Origin: Tomocerus qinae
Lineage: Eukaryota; Arthropoda; Collembola; Entomobryomorpha; Tomoceridae
Direction: 5' to 3'
NCBI GenBank assembly: GCA_020055645.1
Contig: CM034547.1
Coordinates: forward strand, 6,758,001-6,822,000
Length of the DNA stretch: 64,000 bases
Position 1 is the first letter of the stretch. Every line of letters starts with the position of its first letter. A program made the translations under genes and the position numbers. The notes under the pieces are model-generated. The model had not been told where the DNA came from. It ran no database searches and worked only from the letters and a program-made list of their open reading frames with translations. Positions 51,498 to 63,949 of this stretch are shown here, one piece after another.

Positions 51498-53571
51498 ATG
51501 AGACGACAACGTGCTATTTCGATATTTTTAGTGGCGTTAGGAGTTCTCAGAGTGAATGGAGGACCATCTCCAACATCGGCAGTTAGATTTCCCGATTCCT
51601 CCAGTTCTTCATCTGAAAAGGCAGAACATCGAAGTGAGATTGATTCAAGTTTTGCGTCATCAACGATAGACGAAATTCTAAGCGCGTCTCGCTCTGGAAG
51701 AAATTTACCACCCAGTGTCGGAAGTGGAAAAGATTTTGCAGAGTTGACGATATTGGCATCCGATCCGAAATTAAGATCCTTGACTTCCTCCGGGAATGAT
51801 GAAGAGGCTCGTAGTTTTGTGGCCAAGAAATTGTGTACTTTAGGATTAGCTGATTGTGGGGATGTGAAAGGTCGTCATTACGGCAATTATGGACAAAATG
51901 ATTACAGCAACATCCGGGATGTTACTTTAGTGCAACCAGTTGCTCTCAAGCCTGTCGGACAACCCATTGCTGCTGTTCCTGTTGGAGGAAAACCGTTTTC
52001 ACCTATTTCAAACTACGGAGACTCCTACTCTTCTTCAAAAGGCGACTACGGATCTGAATCCGGAAATTATAATCCTATTGTTGGACTAAGACCCCCTCAA
52101 GGAGAATATGGAGGACGGCAATGCTCTTGTGTCCCAATCAACCAGTGCGCGTCTTATGATATTATTTATGATGGAAGTGAAGATCGGGATGTGGTGGATA
52201 ATGGAAAACCAAGTTATGGAAGTGTTGGATTTGGAATTGATCCCCGCAGCAGAATAAGTGACACCGAGTCGAATTCAACTGTGATTGAAGCTAAGAGGAG
52301 GAAGAAAAGCGTTGATGTCATCAGCTCTCGGGTGATTCATAGAGAAAAGCGTGAAGCCCCTAGGATTTTGAATCCCGGTTCCTCAACTTATGGAAGCACC
52401 AAAAATTGTTACAGTAACTACGTCTGTTGTCGGAATCCTGTCGGCGGTAGCAGCAGCAACAACAATAATGATTACTATTATCCTGATAATAATAATAATA
52501 GACCCAGGCCATCGAACAACAATGACAACTATAATTATCCCAGCATCTCTTCTGGAAGCTGTGGAAGAAAGAGATCCTCTGGGGGAATCGACGCTCGTGT
52601 TCAAAATCCAAGTTACGTTGATGGCGAAGCAGAGTATGGGGAATATCCATGGCAAGTTGCTATCTTGAAGAAAGAGGGTGGCGAAAATATATTTGTAGGA
52701 GGAGGTAATCAATAGAAATACTAACATAATTTATATTATACTATGTCACTTTCTTTGTATTTATATTATTTTTTATTTTATTGTCATTTAATTTAATTTT
52801 TAATTTAATTTTTAATTCAATTTGATTTAATTTTTTTCTTTTATATTAGGTTCTCTGATCGACAGCAGACACATCATTACAGCAGCTCACATCATTAAAG
52901 GGCTTTTACCAGAACAATTGAAAATTCGCTTGGGCGAATGGGATGTGAATCGGGAAAATGAGCCTTATCGTCATCTGGAGTTTAATGCGGCAGCTATCGC
53001 ACTTCACCCAGAATTCTACGCTGGCAATTTATTCAATGATATTGCTATTATCAAATTGGGTGGATATGTCGATTTCGGACCGAATCCTCACATTTCTCCC
53101 GTGTGCATTCCTCCGAAGGATTTTGATTTCAGTGGACAGAGGTGTTTCGTTACTGGATGGGGTAAAAATGCTTTTGGTAGCAAGGGAAAATTCCAGAATG
53201 TACTCAAGGAAGTCGATGTACCTGTTTTGAGCAATTACGACTGTGAGCAGAAGTTGAAGAGGACCAGACTTGGTTATGACTTCACACTTCATCCTGGATT
53301 CATTTGTGCTGGCGGAGAACGAGATAAAGACGCTTGTAAAGGCGATGGGGGTGGTCCTCTTGTGTGTCAGTATAGAGGAGCTTGGCAGTTGGCAGGAGTC
53401 GTCAGTTGGGGGGTAACTAATTCCCATCACTTTATTGATACAAATCAAGAGTCCTATTTATTAATTGTATGTAATATTTTTTAGGTTGGATGTGGTCAGC
53501 AAGATGTTCCTGGAGTCTATGCAAGTCCTGCTTTTTATAACGACTGGATAAGGAAAACTATTTACCAATAG
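51498..53571 (+). CDS. Clip-domain serine protease homolog (catalytically inactive), secreted
   Basis: Exons 51498-52704, 52850-53412 and 53485-53571 give 618 residues. Such homologs act in haemolymph as cofactors of protease cascades, for example in prophenoloxidase activation. A signal peptide (about 1-20) is followed by a low-complexity region. The clip domain has Cys 209, 211, 217, 304, 310, 311 in the CLIPA-like pattern CxCVPxxxC...CxxxxxCCR. An Asn-rich linker (about 318-350) comes next, then CGRKR and the trypsin-like domain from about 367. His416 (TAAH) and Asp466 (NDIAII) are present, but the Ser position is Gly569 (GDGGGP), so no peptidase activity is expected. Asp563 keeps a trypsin-like S1 site. 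The Cys pair 42-58 of chymotrypsin numbering is absent on both sides; the other four disulfides are present. Odd: the clip loop between Cys217 and Cys304 is about 86 residues long and holds REKR at 282-285. The ATG at 51498 is chosen because it directly opens the signal peptide. Confidence 0.95.
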
Positions 53572-53675
53572 ATATTTATTTACCTGTATTTTTATATCCC
53601 GCAACACGCACATACCGCACCATATACCATAATGATAATACTTTTGTTACACATAATTTTTGCATATTGAATACT

Positions 53676-53681
53676 ATTAAA
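53676..53681 (+). terminator. Probable poly(A) signal of the protease homolog
   Basis: ATTAAA, the commonest variant signal, lies 105 nt after the stop codon. No AATAAA occurs closer. Cleavage would follow within about 30 nt. Confidence 0.5.
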
Positions 53682-56600
53682 GTAATATATATCAATTAAG
53701 GCGATTCCCTTCTACTACTTTAGTATAGCAACATAGTAATTATTTTGGTATATGATATATACACTTGTGCAATATAAGTCCCACTCTCTGCTAGTCTTTT
53801 CTCATATTTGAACTTTGTTGTGCAATGTAGTTTTAACACATTAAAAAAATATTATTAGTAATAGACTAAATACTTGGTTGGAGTTGGAAATAATTTTATG
53901 TAACACTTACTAAGGAATTAAGAAAAAGTACCTGACTATCTTTTGGCAAAATGGTAAATGCCACCATTTTCCTTTTGGTCCCCGCCCCGTATTATCTTTG
54001 TATTTATCACATATGCATGTATTTAACTTTGTATTTGTATTTAAACAAAGTTCTAGAATGAAACCATGTTTGCTTGCTTGTTTTGTTTTGCTGCCCAACA
54101 AGGGTAAATAAAGCTCAATGATGATCCAATATTTAGGAAGAGAAAATTGAGATTTTACAAAGGGATCATAAATGAAAAGCTTTAATTTATTAAAAGGGCA
54201 GAAAGTTTTTTACCTGAACTTTAATTTGAAGTAGGAAGAGCTTTATGGCTCTCAGAAATGGGGATCGAAAACCGGCGACCGTGTCGCTAAAAATATTAAC
54301 CGAATAAGCAGTTTTATGGGGAAAACTCACCTTCAATTTATTTTTTCAATTCTCCAACTAATTAATATCATACTTCTAAGCTATCAGTTTGCTTTCAAAT
54401 GCACGTTGACCTTATTTTATTATTATGGTATTTTATTAACATATGATATGTTTCTTTTTGGTTTCTTTAAGTTGGTAATTAATTGTGCTGGGGTTCCCTC
54501 TAAATCAGTTGCATATTGTGACATGTCACGAGTAATTACAATTTTTTAGTGTTTTTTAACAAGGAAGATTACAAGGCAGTTATTCAGTTATTCACCTAGG
54601 AATATTACTTAGCTCAGTTTTATTATTAACTGTTTCTCATGCTCTGCATAATTACTGGGATAAACATTGTATATATTATTATGTACAGTTTGTATAGTAT
54701 ACATTAAACTTACAGTGTTTGACAATAAAGCAATTAAAAACGATTACAAAATGACGTTGTCTGAAGTCAGATTAGCTAATTTTTTAAATTGCCATTTCAT
54801 CCACAACTAAATATGTATTTTAACCATCTGCATAATTTATCGTCAATAGCTTATATCCTATTTCTGTATGCTTCTTTTACTCGGTATTGTTTTTGGATTT
54901 TAAATGGATTAAACAGAAGTGAAAAAATAGCTTTAAAATATTGTGGTACGAATTTTACCGGATTCATTTGTGTATGTTTGCTAATATGGATGGTTACATT
55001 AACCGAATCGGAGTGAAATGAAATAGTATAAAACGGAGAGTGGACTGATACGGAGACCACGTGATTTCCCATCCCACAATACCCGGGTACTGTTTTCAGA
55101 ATGTGTAAATTTTGGTATAGTACAATTCTTTCCTGACCATATCCTTAAAAACTCTACTCTACACAGAATTGCAAAAGATTGAATTATTAAGCTATTATTG
55201 ATTACATGTAATTAATTAACCGGAATCTGCCTTGTTACTATTATTATTAGTGATTGTCTCCCTTAGACTAAAATATATTTCGATCCAATATTCAGCCATC
55301 CAAATATGACAGATCAACTACAAATTACATTGTTTATACATTCATTGTTGCCGAATAAAAATTAAGTGATGGCTGCTGTTGCAACAAACGTACTCTAAAA
55401 AATTGAAGGTTTGTGCAATTTACAAAAATACCTTTAGCACTTAGCACTTATTTTTGCCTTAAGATATTAAGTATAATTAGTTATAATTTATTACAATACT
55501 ACTATTATGAATGATATTATTGCTGCATGTACTTGTAGTATCAGTTTTACTGGCAATCAGGGATGGTATAAACCAACGAAATTTTAACAAATGCTAATGA
55601 CACAAGCGTTAAATCTTGTACATTTTAAGTAAGAGACTGACTCTACATTACAGGTTTTTTTGTTGAATAATACGCCTTGATGACGTTGAAGATATTGAGG
55701 AGATGCTAGTTAGTGACACTCCCTGGCTTGTCTCTTGGTTAATTATATGACTCAGTGCGGTTTGTTCGAGGATCTTGTGGATGTAGCAAGTTAGCGAAAC
55801 GCTTTGTGATCTGTTTGTTATTAAGATCATTTGTATGAATTGTGTGCACATTTTCCTGTACTTAATCCATCTCAATGTCACACGCACCAATATTACATGA
55901 GTTATATACTAGAATGAGCATTATTGCTCTTTACTATCTTCCCAACTTTTAAATGGGAACTGCAATTCAATTGTTTGTACTGAGAAGCTTGAATTAAAAT
56001 GATCAATTTGTACTTTTTGTACTATGTATAGTCATCCTACAACAGTATACCAATATATTGGACTAAAAACGTACTACTAATAGTTAATAGTAATTGTATA
56101 ATTTATATAATCCATGCACAAAAAAAGAGGGGTTTTCGCAACGTTTTTTGCTATTTTACATATTAAAGAGGACTTTTACAGGTTGAAACCCCAACCCTAA
56201 ATTCAAGCAAAATATATTGTTCTTCAAATTTCTAAAAAATTATAATGCCCTTTTTAAGATATTTTTGACTTATTTTGGTCAAAAAAGGCCAAAATTGTTA
56301 GTTTAGTTCTCCCCGAAATTCATTTCTGTATACGTCAAAGGATTTAATGATTTAATTGAGTGGTATAGTAATTGTCGATTTACTAGCAAAAGAGAAAAAC
56401 AATGGCAGAATCATTAATCTTATGAAAACATAGAGACAGTCCTTGAAATGAGTAAAGTAATAAGTACAAGCTTAAGGTAGCAGACTAGAATCACAAACAC
56501 CTTTTAGAACAAAGGAACTTAGCATGGAGTCAATTTTAAGCAATAAATAAAAATAACAGACAAAAGTTGAACTCTGTGCGACAACAACCCATCAACTGAG

Positions 56601-57633
56601 ATGTTTTATCTATACTGAACCTGTCCTATTTGCAAATGAACCTATTCTACCAATGTGGTATAACAAGCCTCACTCTTACTCTCTGGAAAACGGGATACAC
56701 ACTCGTTTTGTGGGAATCCCGAATAAAAACTGCACAACGGAAAGAAACTACTCCACTCACTGTTGTACGTCGCCTTAAGATATATTATATGATAGTAACC
56801 TTTCTTGTATAAGTATTTGGCATTAGAGAATTACTCCAAGAAGTGTGTGAATAGATAATCAAGTTCATTGGTTGTTGGTACAAAGATCCACTAACGATAT
56901 AATATTGCATAAGCAAGTATAGTTAGTGCTTGTGCATTATCTTGTATTTCGCCAGCATGCACAATCTCACATGGCATGGCTAACATAACATGAAATATAT
57001 TTAGAAACCCTGTACATATATTACTCAGTAGGGTTAAGAATTTAAAATCATGACTTTACTTGGTATAAAACTAACTCGTTATACAGCCGTGTGCGTCAAA
57101 GAGACTAGTTGTTACCATCAATGAAAGTATGTTCGTGTATACCTAACTATTCTGAACATCGCATGATACTATTTGCAAAATGCATGCACATGGATACATG
57201 CACTCGTATTATTAACACTATAGTACATGATAAATGTTTTCAAAAAATCATTATAATCCAATTTCTTGCTTACGTTCTTGTTGGTCTTATATCTTAGTAG
57301 TATGGCGGGTTATGATGTTATGAGGTAATCACGTTGCTGGCGGTATGCATACGTGGATATGCATTAATGCATGTGTTTCTGTCCACTTATACCATGAGTA
57401 TTGTTGTGTACCTCAGTTATTCCTCGGTTGTACTTTTATTAACAGTGTGTTTACTGCATTTATTTTACATTGGTACAGTATGTGCCGAATGCTCTTTTAA
57501 AAAGTGGGTACTGAACGGTGTTAGGTACATTACCAAGTCACTCCTCTGGAAATTATAATAGCAGGACTAAAATATGTACAACTGGTCTAAGAAAATAAGA
57601 ATAATCGATGAAGGTCTTTATTTCTGTTTTCAG
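53682..57633. other. Intergenic, no gene seen
   Basis: AT-rich sequence between the protease homolog and the CD36 gene. It holds the decayed tRNA-like sequence near 54.28 kb and nothing else I can support. Confidence 0.5.
54251..54316 (-). pseudogene. Decayed tRNA or tRNA-derived SINE head
   Basis: Read on the minus strand, the segment runs GCTTATTCGGTTAATATTTT and later CGGTCGCCGGTTTTCGATCC. The spacing and content match the D-arm (A box) and T-arm (B box GGTTCGATCCC) of a tRNA, but with an extra base in the B box, a damaged A box and no pairing acceptor stem. A functional tRNA is excluded. A fossil tRNA gene and the head of a SINE both fit. Confidence 0.4.
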
Positions 57634-57689
57634 AGAGCTAGAAGTAGCATCTTCTACAAAAGAAGACCTGCAAACGAACACAATAATCG
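57634..57689 (+). CDS. Candidate exon upstream of the CD36 gene
   Basis: A strong acceptor (TTTATTTCTGTTTTCAG) and a strong donor (GTAAGTCG) enclose 56 bp. One of its two open frames is clearly protein-like, ELEVASSTKEDLQTNTII, entering in phase 2 and leaving in phase 1. A 20-bp segment at 58081-58100, between an AG (ATCAACAG) and another GTAAGTC donor, would continue that frame. Neither can be connected in frame to the CD36 start exon. They may be 5' UTR exons of that gene or belong to an unannotated transcript. Confidence 0.3.
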
Positions 57690-58933
57690 GTAAGTCGATA
57701 ACTACATTATAGAGTGGTATGTCATATGTACAGTACATATGCCTACCAGCAATGACAAATAGATGACAGACAGCCTCAATGTATTCATAGACATTGCCTA
57801 CTTACTTGCATAGGAACATTAAATTTTACAATTAGTGTTACACGAACCAAATACTGACTCACTAGACTGAATCTGTAGAGCTTCCTAATTCTGTCTCATC
57901 ATCGTCCGAGTAGCATCTCACACTGCACTACACACGAAACACACACACGAGTTAATTCATCATGCAATTCATGAACAACTCTTCTTCTCTCGAATAAGAC
58001 CCTGTTGTTCTGTGTAGCTGTTTATTATCATCGTTTGTCTCATTTAGAAATATTTAATAACCTATTTACCGCATAATCAACAGTGTCCGCAAATCTTCCT
58101 CGGGTAAGTCAGCAACTACACTTTGCCACACATTTTCGCTCTTTTATCGGTATTACTCTACATTAGTAAACTCAGAAATTAAAAATATTGTTTTATAGAT
58201 AAATACTAGACAAAATTGGATACAATAGCAGTCTTATTGTCAGTTCATATAACATTGTACTATACCAATATTAAATACGACTGTCATTGTTAAGGAATTC
58301 ATAAGTAAAGTATCGACATATCTGTCTATGATTCAGTCGTTATAAAAAATTGCTTACTCATTCATAAATCTGATAACAACAGGACTGTGACACTTTTGAC
58401 ACTGATATTATATTCACTACACAAATACAAATGGCATTCAAATCTAAAACTCATGTGATGTACGTCTACTACCACTATAGTAGATAGTGCGTCATTTCTG
58501 CAACAGTACATTGCTATTCGGGCAATTTATTTATATCTCATGCAGTGCAAACAGCTGAATAAAGAATTGTCGTCCTCCTTTTGCGGTCAGTCTCAAGTGA
58601 TAATTCATCATTGCCACTTGGTAGTTAGAAAGTTGTCGGGCATAGTGCCCTTTTTAAACTAATACGCAGGTACTGACAATTATTATTATAGAGAAGAAGA
58701 TTCTGCTCTCCTCAGTGATAGATTGTCAGATTTTATATTTTCTTGATTAGTTGTTTCATTGATTGCGAATCTCTTCTGGTGTGTATAAAATAATTTTATG
58801 TAGAATGTTTTACATTCACCATTTTTGTTAAAGTAATTCAGTTACCATTTACTATTCTCACTTATTTGAACAGGTACGTTTGTTCATGACACACTTTCTC
58901 ACTTCTAAACTGTATCACAAAGGTCTATGAAAA
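57690..58933 (+). other. Upstream region of the CD36 gene
   Basis: No TATA box is evident near the start codon. A TTCAGTTA initiator-like site occurs around 58838-58845, about 90 nt before the ATG, but a 5' UTR intron ending at ATCACAAAG (58922) is equally possible. The promoter is therefore not placed. Confidence 0.3.
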
Positions 58934-61839
58934 ATGAGACAGCTGCCAGAATTACTGCTAGCAGTCAGCTTCGTTTCTATTATAACGGCTGTTGTCGTAG
59001 GATGGATGGTTGTTCCAGGATTAATAAAAGATGGAATTACCCAGGTCAGTACATACATTTATTTTCTATAAGATTCTATTTTCTTTTGAATTGCATTCGA
59101 TGGCATTTATTTTCATTAGCATACATTCTAATCTAGTCCTACCTGCCATCATGATAGAACGTTACACTTTATATTTATTTCTGTTCTTGAGTAAATGCTT
59201 GGAAAATTGTTTTCTCCTCAGAATGTGCGATTGGAAGAAGGAACTGAATTGTGGAATATATGGAAGACTACACCTCTGCCTATTCATCTCAAGATCTATA
59301 TTTTCAATGTAACAAATCCAAAAGAAGTAGAAGTAGGCGGATTACCTAAATTAGTTGAATTGGGTCCATATGTTTACGAGTAAGTATCTTATTACCAGAA
59401 CTTTCCCATGATACGATAGGATTACAATTCCCCGAAAATAGCAAAGGTACCCATAATAGAAGATGCAAAGCGGTTTACAGTTTGATTCTCTTTTCAGGGA
59501 GAAACGTCTTAAAATAGACACGAAATCCAGTGAGAATGGTACAGTTTTCTACAAACAAATAATATCTTACTACTTCAGGAAGGAACTTTCTATTGGAAGT
59601 GAACAAGACGTTATTACCATTCTGAATGTTCCATTTCTAGTAAGAAAATAATTTTTATTCTCTCTACTTTTCGTTATTTTCACATTCCACAGAACAATAT
59701 TTAAAAGAAAAGTCTTTTCGACCGTTTTCCACTATCAAGGTACTGAATCTGAGATACCTAACTCTATATACGTCGTAGAACTATTATTAATGGATATAAG
59801 AATAGAGATATACTTATAGCCATCCAGCCATCTCATTAAGGAAATTGATGCAATTTAGCTCGTAGATCCAGTTTTTGGTGGCTTAAGATTAAAAAATGAC
59901 TACTGAGCTTCTAGGCTTGGATCATCTCTTTTTGTATTCACTAGTGAAGAGAGTGGAACGGACAGGAAGGACAGTAAAAGTAGGAAGCGTTTAATGACGG
60001 GATGGGAGTTGTTCATGCATATCAATAAGGTAAAATTGAATTCTTTTTTAGGCAGCAGCCCAGAAGGTGGCTGAGCTGGAATCCAGTTTCATCCGGGGAT
60101 TGGCAGCTTCCTTCTTCGACGAAGAATTTAACGAGACTGTATTTGTTCAGAGGAAAGTTGAAGAAATATTGTTTAAAGGACGCTATGAGCCAATGATAGA
60201 CTCCATTCAGAATCTGACTGGCACGGCAGAATTGCCTAATAGCACTTTTGGCTTCCTCTTGGGAGTAAGCTTTTCTATTTAGTATTTGACTATAAAATTT
60301 TATCTCAATGATCGTTCTTGTGGTCTCAGAAAAGAAAGACACAAAGATTTTGTACATGACTGACTCAACGTAATCCTCTAAAGTCAGAAGAAATATGCAT
60401 ATAATATCTGATCCTTTTTAAAGTACTCCTTGTTGCGAAATCTAGTAAATAGAGCGATAGGGTGGAAAGAAATCGAGTATCAGTATGAAGATGTTTTTGT
60501 TACATGTGTGTAGAAAAATGGGAGCCACGACGGGGAGTTCGAAATTCATTCAGGAGTAAAAGATGTGAATCGATTTGGAGAAATTGTCAGTTGGGAAGGG
60601 AAACGGGAATTAGATTGGTGGAAAGGCAGCTCTTGCAACAAGATCAATGGCAGTGACGGAAGTTTGTTTCCCCCGTTCATGACGAGGAGTAACATCATCT
60701 ACATATTCAATAGTGACATTTGTCGCTCTATTTATTTGACCTATGCTAAAGATACAGAATTCATGGGGGTTCCTGGCTACCGGTTCACTCCACCAAAAGA
60801 GATGCTGGAAGATTCCCGCGTCAACAAAGACAATGCCTGTTTCTGCACTCAGATCCATCCCGACGATAAACCCGAATGTCTCTTGGCTGGAGCCATGTCC
60901 CTGAAGAGCTGTAGAGGAGGTTTGTTTTCCCCATTTTCTATACTTCTTTTGTTTTCACTAGCTAAGGTAACTTAATAGCTCATAATATTTTCGGCATCAT
61001 TTTACATTACATTCCTTTCAAGAATATCCAAGTATCTGTAAGTGAAGTAATGCTTTCAGTTTTCCCTAATAGGATGCTTCCTTGTGGATTTAGTTACTTT
61101 ATTTGCTTTCTAAGTAGAATACTTTCGTAGACAATTTACATACTCACATCGCAATCAGCCCAGACAGAACATTCAGAATCATATCTCTTTCTACATGAAT
61201 TCATATGCAAATTTTATTTCCAGGAGCTCCTGTAGTTATGAGCACTCCACATTTTCTTGATGGAAGCGAGTCTTACATCACTGCGGCTGGCTTATCACCG
61301 GATAGGTTGAAGCATCAGACACTCGTTGACATTGAACCGGTATTCTACTTAGTATTTTAATATTATTTATTTATTGTTAACTAAGCAAAAGAGATAGTGT
61401 ACTCATAAATTTTGATGTGCACAGAATACCGGCATCGTCATCAGAGCATACAAGCGAATTCAGTTCAACGTACAATTGAAAAGGATTAAAAGCTTCAAGG
61501 AATTTAGAAAAGTGTCGCCTATCCTCTTTCCACTCTTTTGGATTGAAGAGGTAAGGTCGAAACCATACGTCCCACTTCCCACCATATTAACTATCGGATT
61601 ATCTTTTTGAATTTATGTTTCCTAACGATTCTTTAATATTTAAATTTATGCTTTTATCTCTAAAGGGTGCATCCGTAGATGAGGAAAGTGCCCGACGTCT
61701 GAGAAACACTCTGTTGACGCCTTTGGCTATATTTGATGTGGTAAGGTGGACAGTAATAGTCTTAGGCTGGTTTCTTATTGTGATTGCTATAGGTATCATT
61801 GTGTTGAGACTCAGAGGTAGAACCAAGCCTTATGTATGA
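58934..61839 (+). CDS. CD36/SR-B family scavenger receptor, complete, 8 exons
   Basis: Class B scavenger receptors bind lipids, lipoproteins, carotenoids or microbial and apoptotic particles at the cell surface. Exons 58934-59044, 59222-59379, 59498-59639, 60052-60264, 60514-60919, 61224-61339, 61425-61550 and 61666-61839 have GT-AG junctions and closed phases, giving 481 residues (family about 470-560). The topology is typical: N-terminal membrane segment about 6-28, large ectodomain, C-terminal segment about 452-471 and a short basic tail. Landmarks are YIFNVTNPKEV, LVELGPYVYE, the helix at 138-170, LDWWKGSSCNKINGSDGSLF, PPFMTRS, ICRSIYLTYAKD and APVVMSTPHF. All six conserved Cys are present (249, 278, 317, 319, 330, 341). 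The tail lacks a dileucine lysosomal signal, so a surface receptor is more likely than a LIMP-2 type. The ATG at 58927 is in another frame. Ligand and orthology to named insect members cannot be read from the sequence. Confidence 0.95.
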
Positions 61840-63949
61840 CCTTTAAAACTGCGCATTATTCCCTGACACACGAGTACACAATTTTAAGAATAGAAATATG
61901 ATACAATGTATTTTTCCTATACTGATAACCAAGCGTTTCTTCAGTGGACGAAACGTACGTAATGTTTAATATGTGCCTAATGGTATAGTAGTACCTAGTT
62001 AATACCAGTCGAATGGCGAAAGTACAATGGTCGTGGTCTATACAAAATAGCCTCTTATGTATTGGCAGCATTGACTAGCAATATATCAGAGCAATAATTT
62101 AAAGACTGTAATGGGAATACAAAGACAGTTCCATTTACATTTATTCTTTCCATCTTACAAGTGACAACACAGTATTGTACTTAAAGATTTAAATCACCCA
62201 ATTTTAATCAAACAGAACACTTCATTTTAAAGTTCAGATCTGACAATGACGAATATTTGTAATCAATAGTGCGTTTAGCGTGAGTCTATGTAACAACTGC
62301 AGATACAGTAAGTTACATGAAACAATTCTGTAACAGAGAGTAGGCTGAGATTTTCCAGTCATAAAATGGCGCATAAATTACTTAGGTAATTAGACAAGTA
62401 AAGTAGTTAATGTGTCGAAAAACTTTTCTCATTACAATGAAAATGAAGCAGAGATTTTATATTATGTTTCAAGAAACACCTGATTTGATTTTTAAAACAC
62501 TTATTCTAATACCAACACTGTCACATTTAATCTTCTTCACTTACGTCGATAGTAATAATGACATTTTTAGTGCAATCGAATGCATAATCTATAATTACTG
62601 GTGAAGGTTACATAGATTTAGAATTTAAACACACATATGTTTAATATGTTCACAAACATGCAATCAGTATTACGCAAGAACATAAATATTACGTACATTA
62701 TGTAGATTGATTAGCTAAGCAGTAAAAGCTGTGCCTGCAACATTTAACGGTGGGTCACAACTAATTAACATTTACTTAATTACCACACAAATGACCAAGT
62801 ATAATTATATGAGAAGATTATTCTCAGTAATTCAACAACTTCATTTCTGTTCCTCGTCTCTGATTATAGGCTTTGGGTAGCCTGAACCCTTTTCAATTCC
62901 CCTCTCACTGGTTACTGTTACAAATAAGACAGTCTAATCCTATTCTGCACCAAAACATTTTAATACAAAATGTAGCTTTCTATGTTTCTCTTTCCAATGC
63001 AATCCTAAACATGTCTCACAATTCATGACCTTTTCATTTACCGTTAATATATTTTCCAAGCATTTTACAACATCCAGATGCCTTAGATTTATTTACATAT
63101 CGTCATTGTACTGATTTAAGTACATAGATTTGACACATTATATTGATATAATTTTTAATTTACCTTTAGAACTATAGACTAGAAACTACACATTGATATT
63201 GTTAATTTTTATAGATCAAAATACTTGTTACGTTATATTTAATACTGAAATAAGTGTCAACTAGAAATGAGTATCTCAGTAGAAGAAAAGGTAACTGAAA
63301 CATCGAGTATATGTTATTCTCGATAAGTCCAAACTTGAGTGATACTAATGTAAAAATAAATACACGTTCCATATAATCCTAATCAACATTATAACTTATA
63401 GTAACATATACTTAAAGTTTTAAAATAAAATATTACAGTAAATCATTGTGCGCGTATAAAATAAAATAAAATATTGAATACGATATACATTTTTCTTGTT
63501 TGATCCTACATTTTGTACTTATCACACACATTTATCACAACATGTAAAGCAGGTAAGTTTCATAAAAGCAAATACTGACGTCATGCTTTAATATTAATAC
63601 AATATGTACACGACACGAGTACTACTTGCTACAACACTGTTTCTTCAATAACTTCAATAGGAAGCTATGCTTCAATATAATTCAATGCTAGATATAACAC
63701 AATTGTTCCTGATGATGTGCCAATTTTTTGAACACTATTTCCTTTTGTGAACACCAAAAAATGTTTGGGTAATTGTGACGAGGAAACTATATACTAACAG
63801 ATTATGAGTATTTTAAATTTAATTATTTTGATATGAACAAGACTGACTATATTATTATGTTTCACACAAGTAGCTTCAGACTAATATCAATCTACTTAAA
63901 TATGTAAGTTGTGCTAGATGATGTACGTTGGTTGAATCTGATCGGATTT
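61840..63949. other. Convergent 3' region, no gene seen
   Basis: This is the 3' flank of the CD36 gene and, from the right, of the minus-strand gene ending at 63950. It is AT-rich. No poly(A) signal close to the CD36 stop could be chosen with confidence, and no further coding segment is visible. Confidence 0.45.

Noticed and set aside
51491..53448. Several open frames antisense to the protease homolog
   Set aside because: Shadows of the real coding exons; low-complexity poly-Ile or poly-Tyr translations come from the Asn-codon run.
57334..57558. 74-codon hydrophobic open frame resembling membrane segments
   Set aside because: Hydrophobicity follows from T-rich codons; no splice or promoter support.
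49280..58410. Minus-strand segment near 58.37-58.41 kb reading CQKCHSP between AG and GTAAGC
   Set aside because: Weak acceptor, only 14 codons, and no adjoining exon; a zinc-ribbon reading would be over-interpretation.
58927..59136. Open frame from the ATG at 58927
   Set aside because: It is out of frame with the CD36 exon starting at 58934, whose translation gives the expected membrane segment.
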